NCBI GenBank assembly: GCA_035235625.1
Contig: CP141143.1
Location: forward strand, 38,797,178 to 38,861,177
Direction: 5' to 3'
Source of the DNA: Saururus chinensis
Lineage: Eukaryota; Streptophyta; Magnoliopsida; Piperales; Saururaceae
DNA length: 64,000 nt
The notes beneath the pieces are model-generated. The model was given only the letters and a program-made list of their open reading frames with translations, was not told where the DNA came from and searched no databases. Positions 12,077-22,190 of this stretch are shown here, in pieces (position 1 is the stretch's first letter; every line of letters starts with the position of its first letter). A program made the position numbers and the translations under genes.

Positions 12077-12300
12077 CCTCCACCACTTGCTTCAACTACC
12101 ACCGTCGCACCAACTCTGACTCCAATCTCTGTTGAGTCTACTCTGAGGATTCGTCATCACAGTCGGTTGGTTACTGAGGTCCTAGTTGCATGGAAGGATT
12201 GACCTTTAGAAGATGCTACCTGGATGCTCGAAGAAGACTTTCTTAGCCAATTTCCTAATTGGACGCCTTGAGGACAAGTCATTTTTTATGGGTGGAGGGA
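12077..12300 (+). pseudogene. Gypsy-1 integrase tail, chromodomain-like, and polypurine tract
   Basis: The sequence continues with STLRIRHHSRLVTEVLVAWK (stop) PLEDATWMLEEDFLSQFPNW, which has the W..ATW pattern of the degenerate chromodomain that ends chromoviral integrases. GGTGGAGGGA at 12291-12300 immediately precedes the 3' LTR and would prime plus-strand synthesis. Confidence 0.75.
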
Positions 12301-12659
12301 TGTTATGTTCTGCAGTTACTTTGTTAGTGTTAATAAGGTGCACATAGGCATCCATGTTAATGTGCACATTGTTTACTTTAAATCAATTATTAGGCAGTTT
12401 ATTTAATAGTCAGTTATAGCCTATGTAGTTAGATAGTCTTTTCTATGTAGCTTGATAACAATCAGCCTTAAATAGGCAGGACCATTATAATTGGAGATTA
12501 GGCATTAACTAAAATATTTTTCTTCTCTCCCGACCTATCTCTCTCTGGTGAGATCGCACTTGCAATATGCAAGTGCGCCTCATCCCCTTCTCCTCTATTC
12601 CTCTTCGTTCTCCTTCCCAACATCCTTCTCGAATTCTCAAGTTCTCAAGGGTTATAACA
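12301..12659 (+). mobile_element. Gypsy-1 3' LTR (359 bp)
   Basis: The LTR starts TGTTATGTTC and ends GTTATAACA, giving a TGTTAT/ATAACA inverted repeat. The purine-rich tract before it and CTTCC after it fix both borders. The 5' partner is not in the window. Confidence 0.85.
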
Positions 12660-12664
12660 CTTCC

Positions 12665-12890
12665 ACATTTAGCAAGAATAATCGCTCATCTCAAGATAGT
12701 TTCACGAAATAATTGTTGAATATACATACATTTTCTCTATATAGTTGTCCATCAAACAAGACAACTAATTTGTGTGCATTAAGTCGTGTTACTCTTAAGC
12801 ACTTTGTTTTACCTCTTTCTTTTTTCCTTGTAAGCTTTGCAACATTGTCATGTGCTAGTTCTTTTAGAAATCCATCTTTTAAAAAAATAA
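12665..12890 (-). pseudogene. Transposase remnant (part), copy 1
   Basis: This is the counterpart of the decayed plant transposase at 59018-59240. On the minus strand it reads with stops through an ERGKTKCLRV-like block and an YFVKLSRDERLFLLNVEE-like block. The downstream part must lie left of the window beyond gypsy-1, which was inserted inside it at CTTCC. No start codon or intact frame is visible. Confidence 0.5.
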
Positions 12891-13885
12891 AAAATATATA
12901 TAAATTTTAAAAACATTATATTTGATAGTGTGAACTAAATACACAGGGTCAAGAGACAGCTACATAATCAAAACGTGTTTCAAAACCAGCACTCAAAAAC
13001 TCTCTCAATCATATGCAAATTAAGCTTCAAAAATTTGTAGACAGCACTTTATAATGCATAAAACTGAATTGCCGATGTGAGACTCAGGAGGTCAGTTTAT
13101 GGATGGTTTATTATGGTTTACCTTAAGATGGGTAAGAATGAAGAAAAAAATGTATTTCATAGGCAAAGAAAGATTCTGGAAATGAGGGGTAGATTCTTGA
13201 CATACAAGGGTAATAATGTGTGGTGATTTCAGGAATGATGATCAGGACGGTTGGTTTAAATAGGACTGTAGGATGACTGAAATTCTAGATGAGGCCATGA
13301 GTTTTACAAATCAGGGTGGTATGAGTAATGTAGCAGATGGTACAAGAACTTGATGGATTCCAAAAAAATAGAATATAGTAGAAAGAACCATATGCAGGGC
13401 AAGAAATAGAGAAAGAGAAAGGCCATGGACATAGGAAGGAAACCATAAGAAAAGTAGAGAGATCGAGCAGAGAAGAGGAAAAGGACATGGAAAAAATTGA
13501 TAGATGCAAAAGTAACAGAAGGGAAAATGTTGAGTGGATGAATTAAAAATATAAAGGATAAACAAGTGGACAATGTGTATTAATTCTTAAAACTCTACTT
13601 TTTATGGTCATTGCCAGATGTACGTAAAGAAAATTTCACAGTCCATTGGTCGCAATAGATTTCTAATCAAGTTAACCTATTTTAAATTCATATATCAACT
13701 ACACTAATACACTGGCCTAATTAAATTACCAGAATGTACAGACCTCCTAGATGACAGTAGGAACCCATGTGAGACCTATGCATATCATCATCGTGTCATA
13801 TCTAAAATATATGCAATGCAATTGCGCATTTGAAGCGTAGTTTGAAACTGAAAGGCAAAGAAGGCAGATATGAAAAATTGTAGAT

Positions 13886-14240
13886 TAGCGATGCCGCCGG
13901 GTTGGGTTTTGCCTAACCCGAACCCGATACCACATAACAAATGTGTGACCCGAACCCGATTTGACCCGAACTTGAACCCGAACCCGAACCGACCCATTTG
14001 ACCTGAATAGAATAAAAAATATATTATTTTAATAATTTTTAATAATTTTTTTAATAAATAATATTAAAAAATATATAAATATATAATTTATATTTATATT
14101 CGGGTCGGGTCGGCTTAGATCACCTAAAACCTGAACCCAACCCGAATAAGCTATTCGGGTTATTTTTAAAAACCAAACTCGGCCAATTAGGGTCGGGTCA
14201 GGTCAGGTTTACCATTTACCCGACCCGAGTGGCATCCTTA
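13886..14240. mobile_element. hAT-type MITE, copy 1 (355 bp)
   Basis: The termini are TAGCGATGCC and GGCATCCTTA, forming an imperfect terminal inverted repeat. It is flanked by perfect 8-bp duplications TTGTAGAT (13878-13885 and 14241-14248). The homologous position 60242-60249 has one TTGTAGAT and no insert. The interior is built of repeated ACCCGAACCCGA/GGGTCGGGTC motifs facing each other and has no coding capacity. An 8-bp duplication and TA(G/A)GGATGCC ends fit the hAT superfamily. Confidence 0.93.
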
Positions 14241-14811
14241 TTGTAGATGTATTACAAGTATTTCTAAAATAGCCCTGTGGCCAAACAAATGACAAGATTT
14301 TCCCCCTTTTTAGTGAATAGAGTTTCAGCATATTAAGTAATGATAAGATGTCCAACGTACTATATGGAAATGAGCAAAATATAAAATTATCTTATCCTAT
14401 AATACATTATCTATGTTTGTTCATAATCCTCTGGAGCTGTATTTTTTATGTGAAGGTCGACTTAAGAAAGTCTTTGTTAGCAGGCTGAGACAGTTGATAT
14501 TGGGACCTGTGACCAATCAGTTGCCAAATCTTTGACATTGAAGGGTATGTAGTTAGGTAGACATATTAAATTTGTTTATGCTATCTATAATGAATTTTTG
14601 AGTGATACTATAGCTCTATTCGTTAAAGACCTTTCTTCACATGTGCTGGGAACTTATTTTTTGTCACCTATCTTTCTGCATATGAAAGTTCTAATGGGTA
14701 CATGATAACAAATCAAAGTCGTGGCTCTATGGAAAAGAGTGATGCAGCTCAAGAGGGTGAGTGCATATAGTTCTCTTTTTATTTTTGACTAGATTTTAAA
14801 GTTTGTACTTC

Positions 14812-15075
14812 TTATTTTGCCACTATATCCATTAATTTCTTGACGGCATCAAGGCAAAGGTTTTCTCTGACTCTATATATAACACCACGGTTGACTCCAA
14901 CTATAACTCCAAAGGTGACATCAACCAGTGTTTTGCCTAGAGAATATTCTGCTGCAGTTTCACCAAAAAATGTCTCTGGAATCACATCACCCACGAAACC
15001 CAACTTAGAAAGCAGAGCTACTGTCTCATCCAGGTATCCACCTAGTGCCAAGTCTTCAGCACCCAGCTCTACCCC
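14812..15075 (-). pseudogene. Conserved-looking C-terminal exon, family not recognised
   Basis: A clean minus-strand frame encodes about 87 residues ending in a stop: it contains ALGGYLDETVALLSKLGFVG, PETFFGETAAEYSLGKTLVD and VNRGVIYRVRENLCLDAVKK, then LMDIVAK. No ATG opens it; a stop lies at 15076-15078 and an AG suitable as splice acceptor is near 15070, so it looks like the last exon of a gene. Even composition, charged and hydrophobic alternation and lack of internal stops support real coding origin. The last 18 or so codons are also in duplicate copy 2 (60810-60870). No upstream exon was found. I do not recognise the protein. Confidence 0.5.
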
Positions 15076-16555
15076 TCATGGATGTCCAGTCTCAGGTAGC
15101 TGGTGGGTTAGATCTTAAAGTTAGAAATCTGCCTTTAGTTGGGATATGGTTGTTTTTCAATTTAAATACTCACGTTAGTCTTGATTTTGCTCCATTTGGA
15201 CATCAGGCCGTACTCCTAGGATTGATGGGAAGGATTCCTTCCGTCAAGCTAGGTAAGCAAATACTTTTAGTAGAAAAAATTTCGGTTGTAACTCAGCTGT
15301 TTAAGTTCTGGTTCATATTTTAAGTTTCAACTATAGATGATCACACAAGCATTTACACATTTCACCCACTGAAGCACACAACTGTCACTGCTAGTTAAAT
15401 CTAAATTAATTTATCAGATGTGATAAACCCAACTGTCTTTTTTCTGTGTTGTAGACATTATGAGCATTCCTTCAATACAAAGATGGATTGACTGAGGATA
15501 TAAAACATGTCCCAAGACTCAACAGATGCTTCAAAATCTGACCTATAGTGAACCAAATTGAACAACCTTTCGGTGTGATTAGTGGCAGAATACTAATAGC
15601 AGTTGCAGGAGCGGTGATCAATTGCCTAGGAATTAAACCTAAATTACTCAGAGCATCATAATGGGTCTGCATTGATCAGTTCCAAATCACCTCCAGGTAG
15701 TATTAAGAACTTAGAACAGAAAGATAAAAGATATAATGGGTCTGTGTTGATCACTCCGAAATTACCCACAGAGCATACAAACATGAACTAAGATCGATAC
15801 ACAAAATACACAAAAAGTGGGAAGAATTTCTGTCCTTGAAGAAATCTGACTCTGCGAAAACTTGGACCCAGAAAGGATCTACGACTTGCCTTGTTTTCTG
15901 GCCAATGTAGCATATGGAATGAAGATTTGGATTTCACTACTTGAAGAATGAAGATTGAAGACAAATTTCATGAAAAGTATCAAATTGAAGATAAAAATCA
16001 AACAACAGAAAAAATGCAGTCGATTTGCCCGCCGATGTGAAGAAAATGATCCCTCCCTGTGTTGTGCGGCTCCTCTTCATCGTATGATTCCTAGTCTGGT
16101 TAGGGTTAAAGATTTCTTTAGGCGATACTTAGTTTTGTAGGGAAGACCATTGGCTGCATGATATAGCGCATCGTTTTTGAGCAAATGAAGACGTGAGACG
16201 CGAAGCGCACGAGCAGGAGCGGGTCTTTTTACGGGAGGGATTGTCGGTTTATTTTGGGTTTTTTAAGAAAAGTTTCAATGAGCTAACTCTACGTGGGCCC
16301 GTGCTTCATCGTATCAAAATTTGTATTTAAATCTAAATTTAAGGGTTTATGATGCTAAGCTCACTGCGATGCAAGTGAGCCCAAGGTCAACTCGCACCGA
16401 AGTCATGAGCCCAGGCTCTACGGATAGTCAGATCGAGATTGAGATCGAACTATACAAGAGAACTAAATGTTCTAAGATAACACATACCGTCGTATTTAAT
16501 GTTTTCACATCAAACGCCGCTAAATGTGTAGGCTTATTTAATTTTAAAAATTATT
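15076..16555. other. Intergenic, no supported gene
   Basis: Mostly AT-rich sequence. About 15655-15770 holds two diverged copies of a string like AATGGGTCTGYRTTGATCA about 75 bases apart. Short ORFs on both strands lack recognisable motifs. Confidence 0.6.
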
Positions 16556-16790
16556 AAATTAGTGGCTGTTAGGAAAAAGTGCTGCTAAAAATTTTTTAGC
16601 GCCATTTTACAATACTATACAACAACACTTTTCGTAAAACATCATTGATTATTTACATTTGCGACACTTCGCTGTAAAGTACTGCTGATGACATTTTTCA
16701 GCAGTGTTTTGTAAAGAATGTCGTTGTTGTTTTGATTTTTAGTGGGCATTTTATAAAAGTGCCGCTAATAGTAAATATTTAGGGACTCTT
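16556..16790. repeat. Subterminal-repeat cluster resembling a CACTA or related transposon end
   Basis: Short motifs such as AAGTGCTGCTAA, GCGACACTTCGC, CAGCAGTGTTTTGTAAAG and AAAAGTGCCGCTAATAG recur in both orientations within 230 bases. Clusters of this kind form the subterminal regions of CACTA and some other plant DNA transposons. No clear CACTA terminus or target duplication was found, so the element boundary is unknown. Confidence 0.45.
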
Positions 16791-17022
16791 TGATAATCCA
16801 CTTTCTCATAGTGAATAATTTGATTTCTCATTGATCCATTACTTAAACAAACATAATAAAATAGAAATCCTTGACCTTACACCATATTAATAGAAATTAA
16901 CTTAAAACAAAGATTAGAGAAGGAAAATTTTGAACCTTTGGACGCATACCTGTGTCATGGCGCCTCATAGAATCAAGAAAGGGCAATGAAGAGCACTAGT
17001 ACATAGCACAACCAGAAAATGG

Positions 17023-17271
17023 ATGAACCAAAATGCTCTCCCGAATGGTAGAAGAGCCTCTTGGTGCTTGGGTGATGGGAGAATAGATGGAAGCGGGGTA
17101 GCCACATGCGAGGGAGGAGAGGGAAGATGGTCGGGGAAGCGGAGCAGCATGCGATGGGGAGAGGGAAGAGCTGATGCAAGGGAGGTGAAGGGAAGAGCTG
17201 ATGCAAGGGAGGTGAAGGGCGAGGGAGAAACTAGGCAGCTGGGCAAGGGAGGTCAAGGGAAGGGTGAATAG
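17023..17271 (+). repeat. Purine-rich stretch with a 27-bp direct repeat
   Basis: The region is GA-rich on the plus strand. A 27-base unit (GGAAGAGCTGATGCAAGG, then GAGGTGAAG) is present twice in tandem at about 17164-17217. The 82-residue ORF over it is low-complexity (repeated DAREVKG) and probably not a gene. At 17386-17407 the strand reads towards GCCACGTTC, the form of a MULE right end seen at 41461-41470. Confidence 0.6.
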
Positions 17272-17584
17272 GGGTACACGGAGTTAAAAAATTAATGTTC
17301 ATGTTTATTTTAAAATTGGGGTACAAGTGGGAGAATGGGTAAATTGAATATAGGGGACCCAAATAAAAGGGGCACAAGAATTAAGTGGGGTGTGAATCGC
17401 CACGTTCATAACTAAATAGAGTAGTTGTACGTAACATCATGCCCAAACAAGGAGTACATGGCTCTCTGGTGTAGACAATATTGAGGAGAAGTGAACTTCT
17501 CAATCAGAGACCATTCCTCCATTCTACATCAAAGGAGTCCGTAAGTTGTGAGCTACCTGGGTTATACTCTAGCCTTCTGCGAAT

Positions 17585-17710
17585 ATGGCTGGAGGAAAGA
17601 TGTGGATCTGCTTCCTTCTATTCACGCTCGTCTTTACAGTCCTGCCTGCAGATTTCATTGGGTTGCAAGTAGAAACTTCTCTCACTAGGTATGTAGAGCT
17701 TCGATTATAA
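17585..17710 (+). CDS. Candidate first exon or micro-ORF with hydrophobic N-terminus
   Basis: ATG at 17585 opens 41 codons: MAGGKMWICFLLFTLVFTVL, then PADFIGLQVETSLTR. Residues 7-22 form a hydrophobic stretch like a signal peptide or membrane anchor. The codon for the last arginine spans AG|GTATGT, a good splice donor at about 17689, so this could be exon 1 of a secreted or membrane protein. No downstream exon was recognised. The stop at 17708 would be intronic in that reading. Function unknown. Confidence 0.25.
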   Translation: MAGGKMWICFLLFTLVFTVLPADFIGLQVETSLTRYVELRL

Positions 17711-18499
17711 CTTTATTATGTTCTTGAACCCTTACCATTTCTTGCTAGTTTATGTTTATGCCCTGTTTTTCTTTCCTTCATAGTTGGTTTTCTGAAACTT
17801 GAGCTTAATATGAAATGAAGCCACCACTGGTTGTGCATGATTTTTTCGTCTCACTCAAATATATAAAGAATGTGGTTATTCAGATCCCCCCTTATTTCCT
17901 ATGTCTCTCATTTTTTTTTATTTTACTCTTTTTTTAAAAAATTACCTATTTATACCTCATATTTAAAAAATAATAAAAATCTTTACCCTACTTCCCCTTT
18001 ATTTTCCTGAGTTTAATTGCTGGCACTGTTGCCAATAATCTGGCATCAATGACATGGCTGCCCTATTTGGAAACTAGCCTATAAGTACAACCAACGCGTT
18101 GTGGCAGCTAAGAGGGCAGGCAGGGCTTTGTCCATGTAGGCTTAGAGCTGGCGGCCAAAACTGGCCGTGTAGGCTAGATTTGGCTTCTTCAAGCCTGATT
18201 CGTTGGCCTGTGCAGCTGGATCTTGCTGCAGTAGGTCACATTTGGCATGTTGCAGGCTCGATCTAGCATTCTTTCATGCTGCAATAGGATCTTGCTGAGT
18301 ATGCCGGAGATCCAGCCTACGGCGGTGAGACCTAGCTGCTATAAGCTAGATTCGATGGCTTGCATGGCCAGATCTCACCGCGAGAGATACCGTTAGAGCT
18401 AGAGTGGCCATTGCCGAAGCCGGAGTTATCATCGGAAGAAAAGAGAATGGAGTTTATTTACGGAGGGAAGTATGAGCAAAATAACGAGGAAAATATGGG
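17711..18499. other. Intergenic; possible decayed MULE interior
   Basis: GAATGTGGTTATT at 17868-17880 resembles the left end of the MULE at 40887. The GC-richer block at about 18060-18450, with motifs such as GCTAGATTTGGCTTCTTC and GGCCAGATCTCACCG, resembles that element's interior. No matching right end was found. No gene is supported. Confidence 0.35.
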
Positions 18500-18507
18500 G
18501 GAATGAA

Positions 18508-18883
18508 TAGGGATGCCATTCGGGTAAGATATATAGTAAAATCTAACCCAACCATAATAGGTTAGGTTTGGGTTTTTAAATTTAACCCGAATAGATATTC
18601 GGGTCAGATTATGGTTTACCATTTCTTAAATGATATCGGGTTTGTGTTTGGCAAAACCCGGTCCGAATAAGGTTATAAAATAAATTTTTTATATTTTTCT
18701 TTGTATTTTGATCAAATCGAACCCGACCCGGCCCCTAATGGGTTTAGTCTATTCGGGTCAAGTTTTGGTTTTTAAATTAGCCCTAATAGCTATTCAAGTC
18801 GGATTTGAGTTTACTATTTCTTAAATAATATCGGGTTTAGATTTGGCAAAACTCGACCTAAACCTAACCCGGTGGCATCCCTA
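18508..18883. mobile_element. hAT-type MITE, copy 2 (376 bp)
   Basis: The termini TAGGGATGCC and GGCATCCCTA form a perfect 10-bp inverted repeat. The element is flanked by identical 8-bp duplications GGAATGAA (18500-18507 and 18884-18891). The interior has repeated facing GGGTTTAG/AACCCGA-type motifs as in copy 1 at 13886. It has no ORF. Confidence 0.93.
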
Positions 18884-18891
18884 GGAATGAA

Positions 18892-20055
18892 GCAAAACAA
18901 TTTTGTATTTCACTTTCTTCGGAAGACAACCCGAAAAAATTGAGGTCCATATAGAATTATTCACATCTAAATGTCCACCACAATTTCTTTTTTCATTTAT
19001 GGGATGGTGTGGTTACTAAGAAAGTGTACGCTCCATTCATCCAGTAAAAATCTTAATTTTAGTGTAATTTAATTTTCTAATGGAGACACTTATTACCATA
19101 GGGAGGGAGAATATACCCCTTTGCTTGTTTTATGTTTCTAAAGTTTCCCATAAAAAACTTTTTTAAGGTATGTTTTACCTCAAAAACATGTTTCAAGTAG
19201 CACTTTGCATGCATATCAAATTTAGGACATAGGAGAATAAACGTCCAAATAAATCAAAACATAAAAACAGACGTTTGATTGGCATAGAGAAGGATCTGCA
19301 ATTTCGACTTACGTTCACATCACACAAGAAAAATCTCACTCCGTTCTCTAAGGCTAGTGATTCCATACTTGTGTTGACCAATCTCTTTTGATTGCCATCC
19401 CCAAATGTTGATTAAGTTGTCATTCTTTGTTTGGTCATGATTTGTAACTTTTATGTTTTCCTCATACTAGGTGGTCGAATTTGGATCATTTGATTCTTGG
19501 AAACCCAACAAGCGTCTATTTTTCTAGCCGGAAATTTATGGCAATGCCCTGAGATTTCTCCTATTTGCAAATGTTTTTTTTTAAATATTTATATTTAACC
19601 TGCCTTGAAGGTCCTTTTTATCTCCATTAATTGAAATTTTATTACTCTCTCTTTAATATATTAATAGTTTTATTTATTTATTTTTAAATAAATTAAAATT
19701 AATATATTTGTAGAAAAAAAATAGAGCCATTAATGTGGTGCACTTCCAATAAGTAGGAATTTTTTTACATTGTCAATACTAATCCAGCTGTCTCTTAGTC
19801 ACCACTCTCCTGCTATCAATTTAATTTTCTGATATGGACATCGTTCATTTACACACTTTTCATTACTTTTGAAGGGTAATTTTGAAGTTTAAATAAATAG
19901 AGGTAAATAGTCTATTTATAATAGACAAGTCAAATAATTAATTATTAATAATAAAATAAAAGAAGCATTTTTAAATAGGTAAAAATTGAAAGACATTTAT
20001 AAATTTCTTTCCCATAATCTAAATAAGTTCTTTCCTATATACTCCCCCGGATTAA
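18892..20055. other. AT-rich intergenic DNA, nothing recognised
   Basis: No gene, clear repeat or element ends were seen; long A/T runs dominate after 19560. Confidence 0.6.
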
Positions 20056-21270
20056 GGGAAATTTATATAAATAATGTTAAAAAATATTTATTAAAATAGT
20101 AGAGAGGTACAAAAATAATATTCATTTTTGCCATGTAGGCGCCAGCTAAGCGACTCCATGCGTCTTTTTGAAAATTTTTCTTTAGGATTTCATCATTTCA
20201 AAAGGACGAAATCAATAAACTTGACTGATTTTGTTCTTTAGAACGCTGAAATCAATAATGAATTAATTTTAACCTTTCTTTACTCTCTCTCTATTCAGTC
20301 TCTCTCTCCTCTTTCTCTCTCCTCTATTCATTCTCTCAGTGCTCTCTCTTTCGGCTATCTCTCTTCTTCACTCTCTCCTTCTCGTCTCTCCTCTTTCTTC
20401 ACTCTCTCCTATCTCTCTCTTCATACTCTCTCTTCTTTCTCTCTCTTCACTCTCTCTCTCTCCTCTTTCACTCTCTTCACTTTCTCTCCTCTCTTCTTTC
20501 TCTCGCCCTGCCTCTATTTCATGCGTGTGAGTGTGAGTCCTGGCTCTAAGGAAGAATGGAGAAAAAATATAAAATATAAAATTTTAATTTTTCTTCCTTA
20601 TTTATTATATATTAAAATAATAAATTTTAAATAAAATATAATATATTTATAAAAGACGAAATCAATATGTTTTTTTTTAAATTTCATGATTTCGTCTTTT
20701 TGATTTCATCCTTTAGAAGAAGAGAGAAGACAAAGAGAAGAAAGAGAAAGACAAGAGAGAGAAAAGATATAGCTGAAAGAGAGAGAAGAGAGGGAAGAGA
20801 GAGAGGGGAGAGTGAATATAGAGAGGAGAGAGAGGGTGAAGAGAGAGAGGAGAGAGAGCCAAAAGAGAGGAGAAATAGAAGAGAGGAAAGAGAGTGAAAG
20901 AGAGAAAGAGGAGAGAGAGAGGAGAGAGGAGAGAGGAGAGAGAAGAGAGAAGAGAGAGAAAGAGGAGAGAGAGATTGAAAACAGAGAGAAGAGATGAGAG
21001 AGAAAAAGAAAGGGTAAAATCATTTCATTATTGATTTCGTCTATTAGAAATTAGTATAATGTACTAATTTTGTTCATTATGAGAACAAAATAAGTTAAGT
21101 GTAATTTCGTCCTTCTGAATAGTGAAAAAATAATTTTTTTTTTAAAATAGCCATAGAGGTGACAATGCTTGGCTGGCGCCTGCATAGCTAAAATAAACGC
21201 TATTTTGATAATAATTTTTTTTACTATTTTAGTAAATTTTTTTTATAAATATTATTTATATAATTTTCCC
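20056..21270. mobile_element. Foldback element with about 0.5-kb inverted arms
   Basis: The left end GGGAAATTTATATAAATAAT is mirrored by ATTATTTATATAATTTTCCC at the right end. Inner landmarks also mirror: TAGGCGCCAGCTAAG (about 20137) against CTTGGCTGGCGCCTGCA (about 21168), and AAGGACGAAATCAATAA against an opposite-strand TTGATTTCGTC. Each arm carries a long pyrimidine (left, 20280-20520) or purine (right, 20715-21010) run, leaving a loop of about 190 bases. No target duplication was found. The transcript would fold into a long hairpin. The Ser/Leu-rich and Arg/Glu-rich ORFs are artefacts of the CT/GA runs. Confidence 0.85.
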
Positions 21271-22185
21271 TCCTATCAATATTAACAACTATATTAAAAA
21301 AAATATTTTTTGTCAAATAGTAAAACTTACATCTAAGAGGAAGGGAAATAGGCTTATAAAACTTTTCTTTAAGTATCCAACCACTTAAATTTGTAAAATA
21401 GACCTATTAATATAAAATAAATTCTTTTTAAATATAAAGATATTAATATAGGACATAGAGAATACATCTAGGTATCAATGAAACTTTAACTACAAGTGTT
21501 GCAAATTATTTACTAGGCCCATGGATCTAGATCGTGGCCATCTTGCCATGACTACAACTTCAATCTATTTAATCAACTAGTGTCCTAAATTAATAGCTCC
21601 ACTTGGTTTTGTAAAATAAACTACAATTAATTTATTTTAAAAAACTAAATAGAACTATTAATTTAAGACCAATAGAGTATTTAACTATTAAGAAACATAA
21701 AAGAGATTTTTTTGGTACGGAAACACGGTCCAAATTGTATAACTTCAACAAGAATGATAAAAAAAGTTTATTTTTCTACTTAGACAAGCATTCCATATGA
21801 AGGGAAAGCTGCTATTTTTTGGAGGATCATGTACTCCTTGTCCTATGCAATTTTTAATAGCATCAGTTTTCCGTTACCTCTTTATTGACATAATTAATTA
21901 GCCCTTGAATCTAGATCTATAAGTGAAGTTTCAATCGCCATAACTGAAGCTCACAATCTGTGCATTGGCCTCTGATTTTATGTTTAACCAATTTTGGGCA
22001 ATTAATAGTTAGTGAAGCTTCTAGCAATTTCGCTAGAATTCACCATAATCTCATTTAATTTAAAATTAAGTGGCTTTTTCTATGTTAAAAATAAGTGGTT
22101 CTTTCTAATATGAACAAACAACACAATTAATTTATCAATAGGATGATAATAAAATTATATTATGCATAACAATATATTTTTACTA
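21271..22185. other. AT-rich intergenic DNA, nothing recognised
   Basis: No supported gene or element end was seen. The last five bases before 22191 (TTATT) are the left target duplication of the copia element. Confidence 0.6.
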
Positions 22186-22190
22186 TTATT

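Larger units (their letters stand above)
4578..12659 (+). mobile_element. Gypsy-1: degraded Ty3/gypsy retrotransposon (5' end outside window)
   Basis: Removing the two insertions at 4976-6576 and 9281-10693 leaves gag, zinc knuckle, protease, RT, RNase H, integrase, a chromodomain-like tail, a purine-rich GGTGGAGGGA tract and a 3' LTR in normal gypsy order. Many stops and frameshifts make it non-autonomous. The 5' LTR, leader and gag start lie left of the window, beyond the giant LTR. It is flanked on the right by CTTCC (12660-12664); the unfilled site is preserved at 59013-59017 in the second copy of the host segment. The clade is perhaps Reina-like, judging by the short LTR and similarity to gypsy-2 and gypsy-3. 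Confidence 0.9.
12660..14867. repeat. Duplicated segment, copy 1
   Basis: The sequence matches 59013-60870 almost base for base, with only scattered substitutions by eye. The differences include a hAT MITE (13886-14240) present only here and an 11-base stretch at about 59850 present only in copy 2. Homology stops on the left at gypsy-1 and on the right near 14867, where copy 2 switches to Athila sequence. It carries the end of a decayed transposase gene (minus strand) at the left and the last codons of an unidentified exon at the right. Confidence 0.95.

Noticed and set aside
20339-21023. Ser/Leu-rich and Arg/Glu-rich ORFs as proteins
   Set aside because: They are translations of simple CT and GA runs in the two arms of the foldback element.
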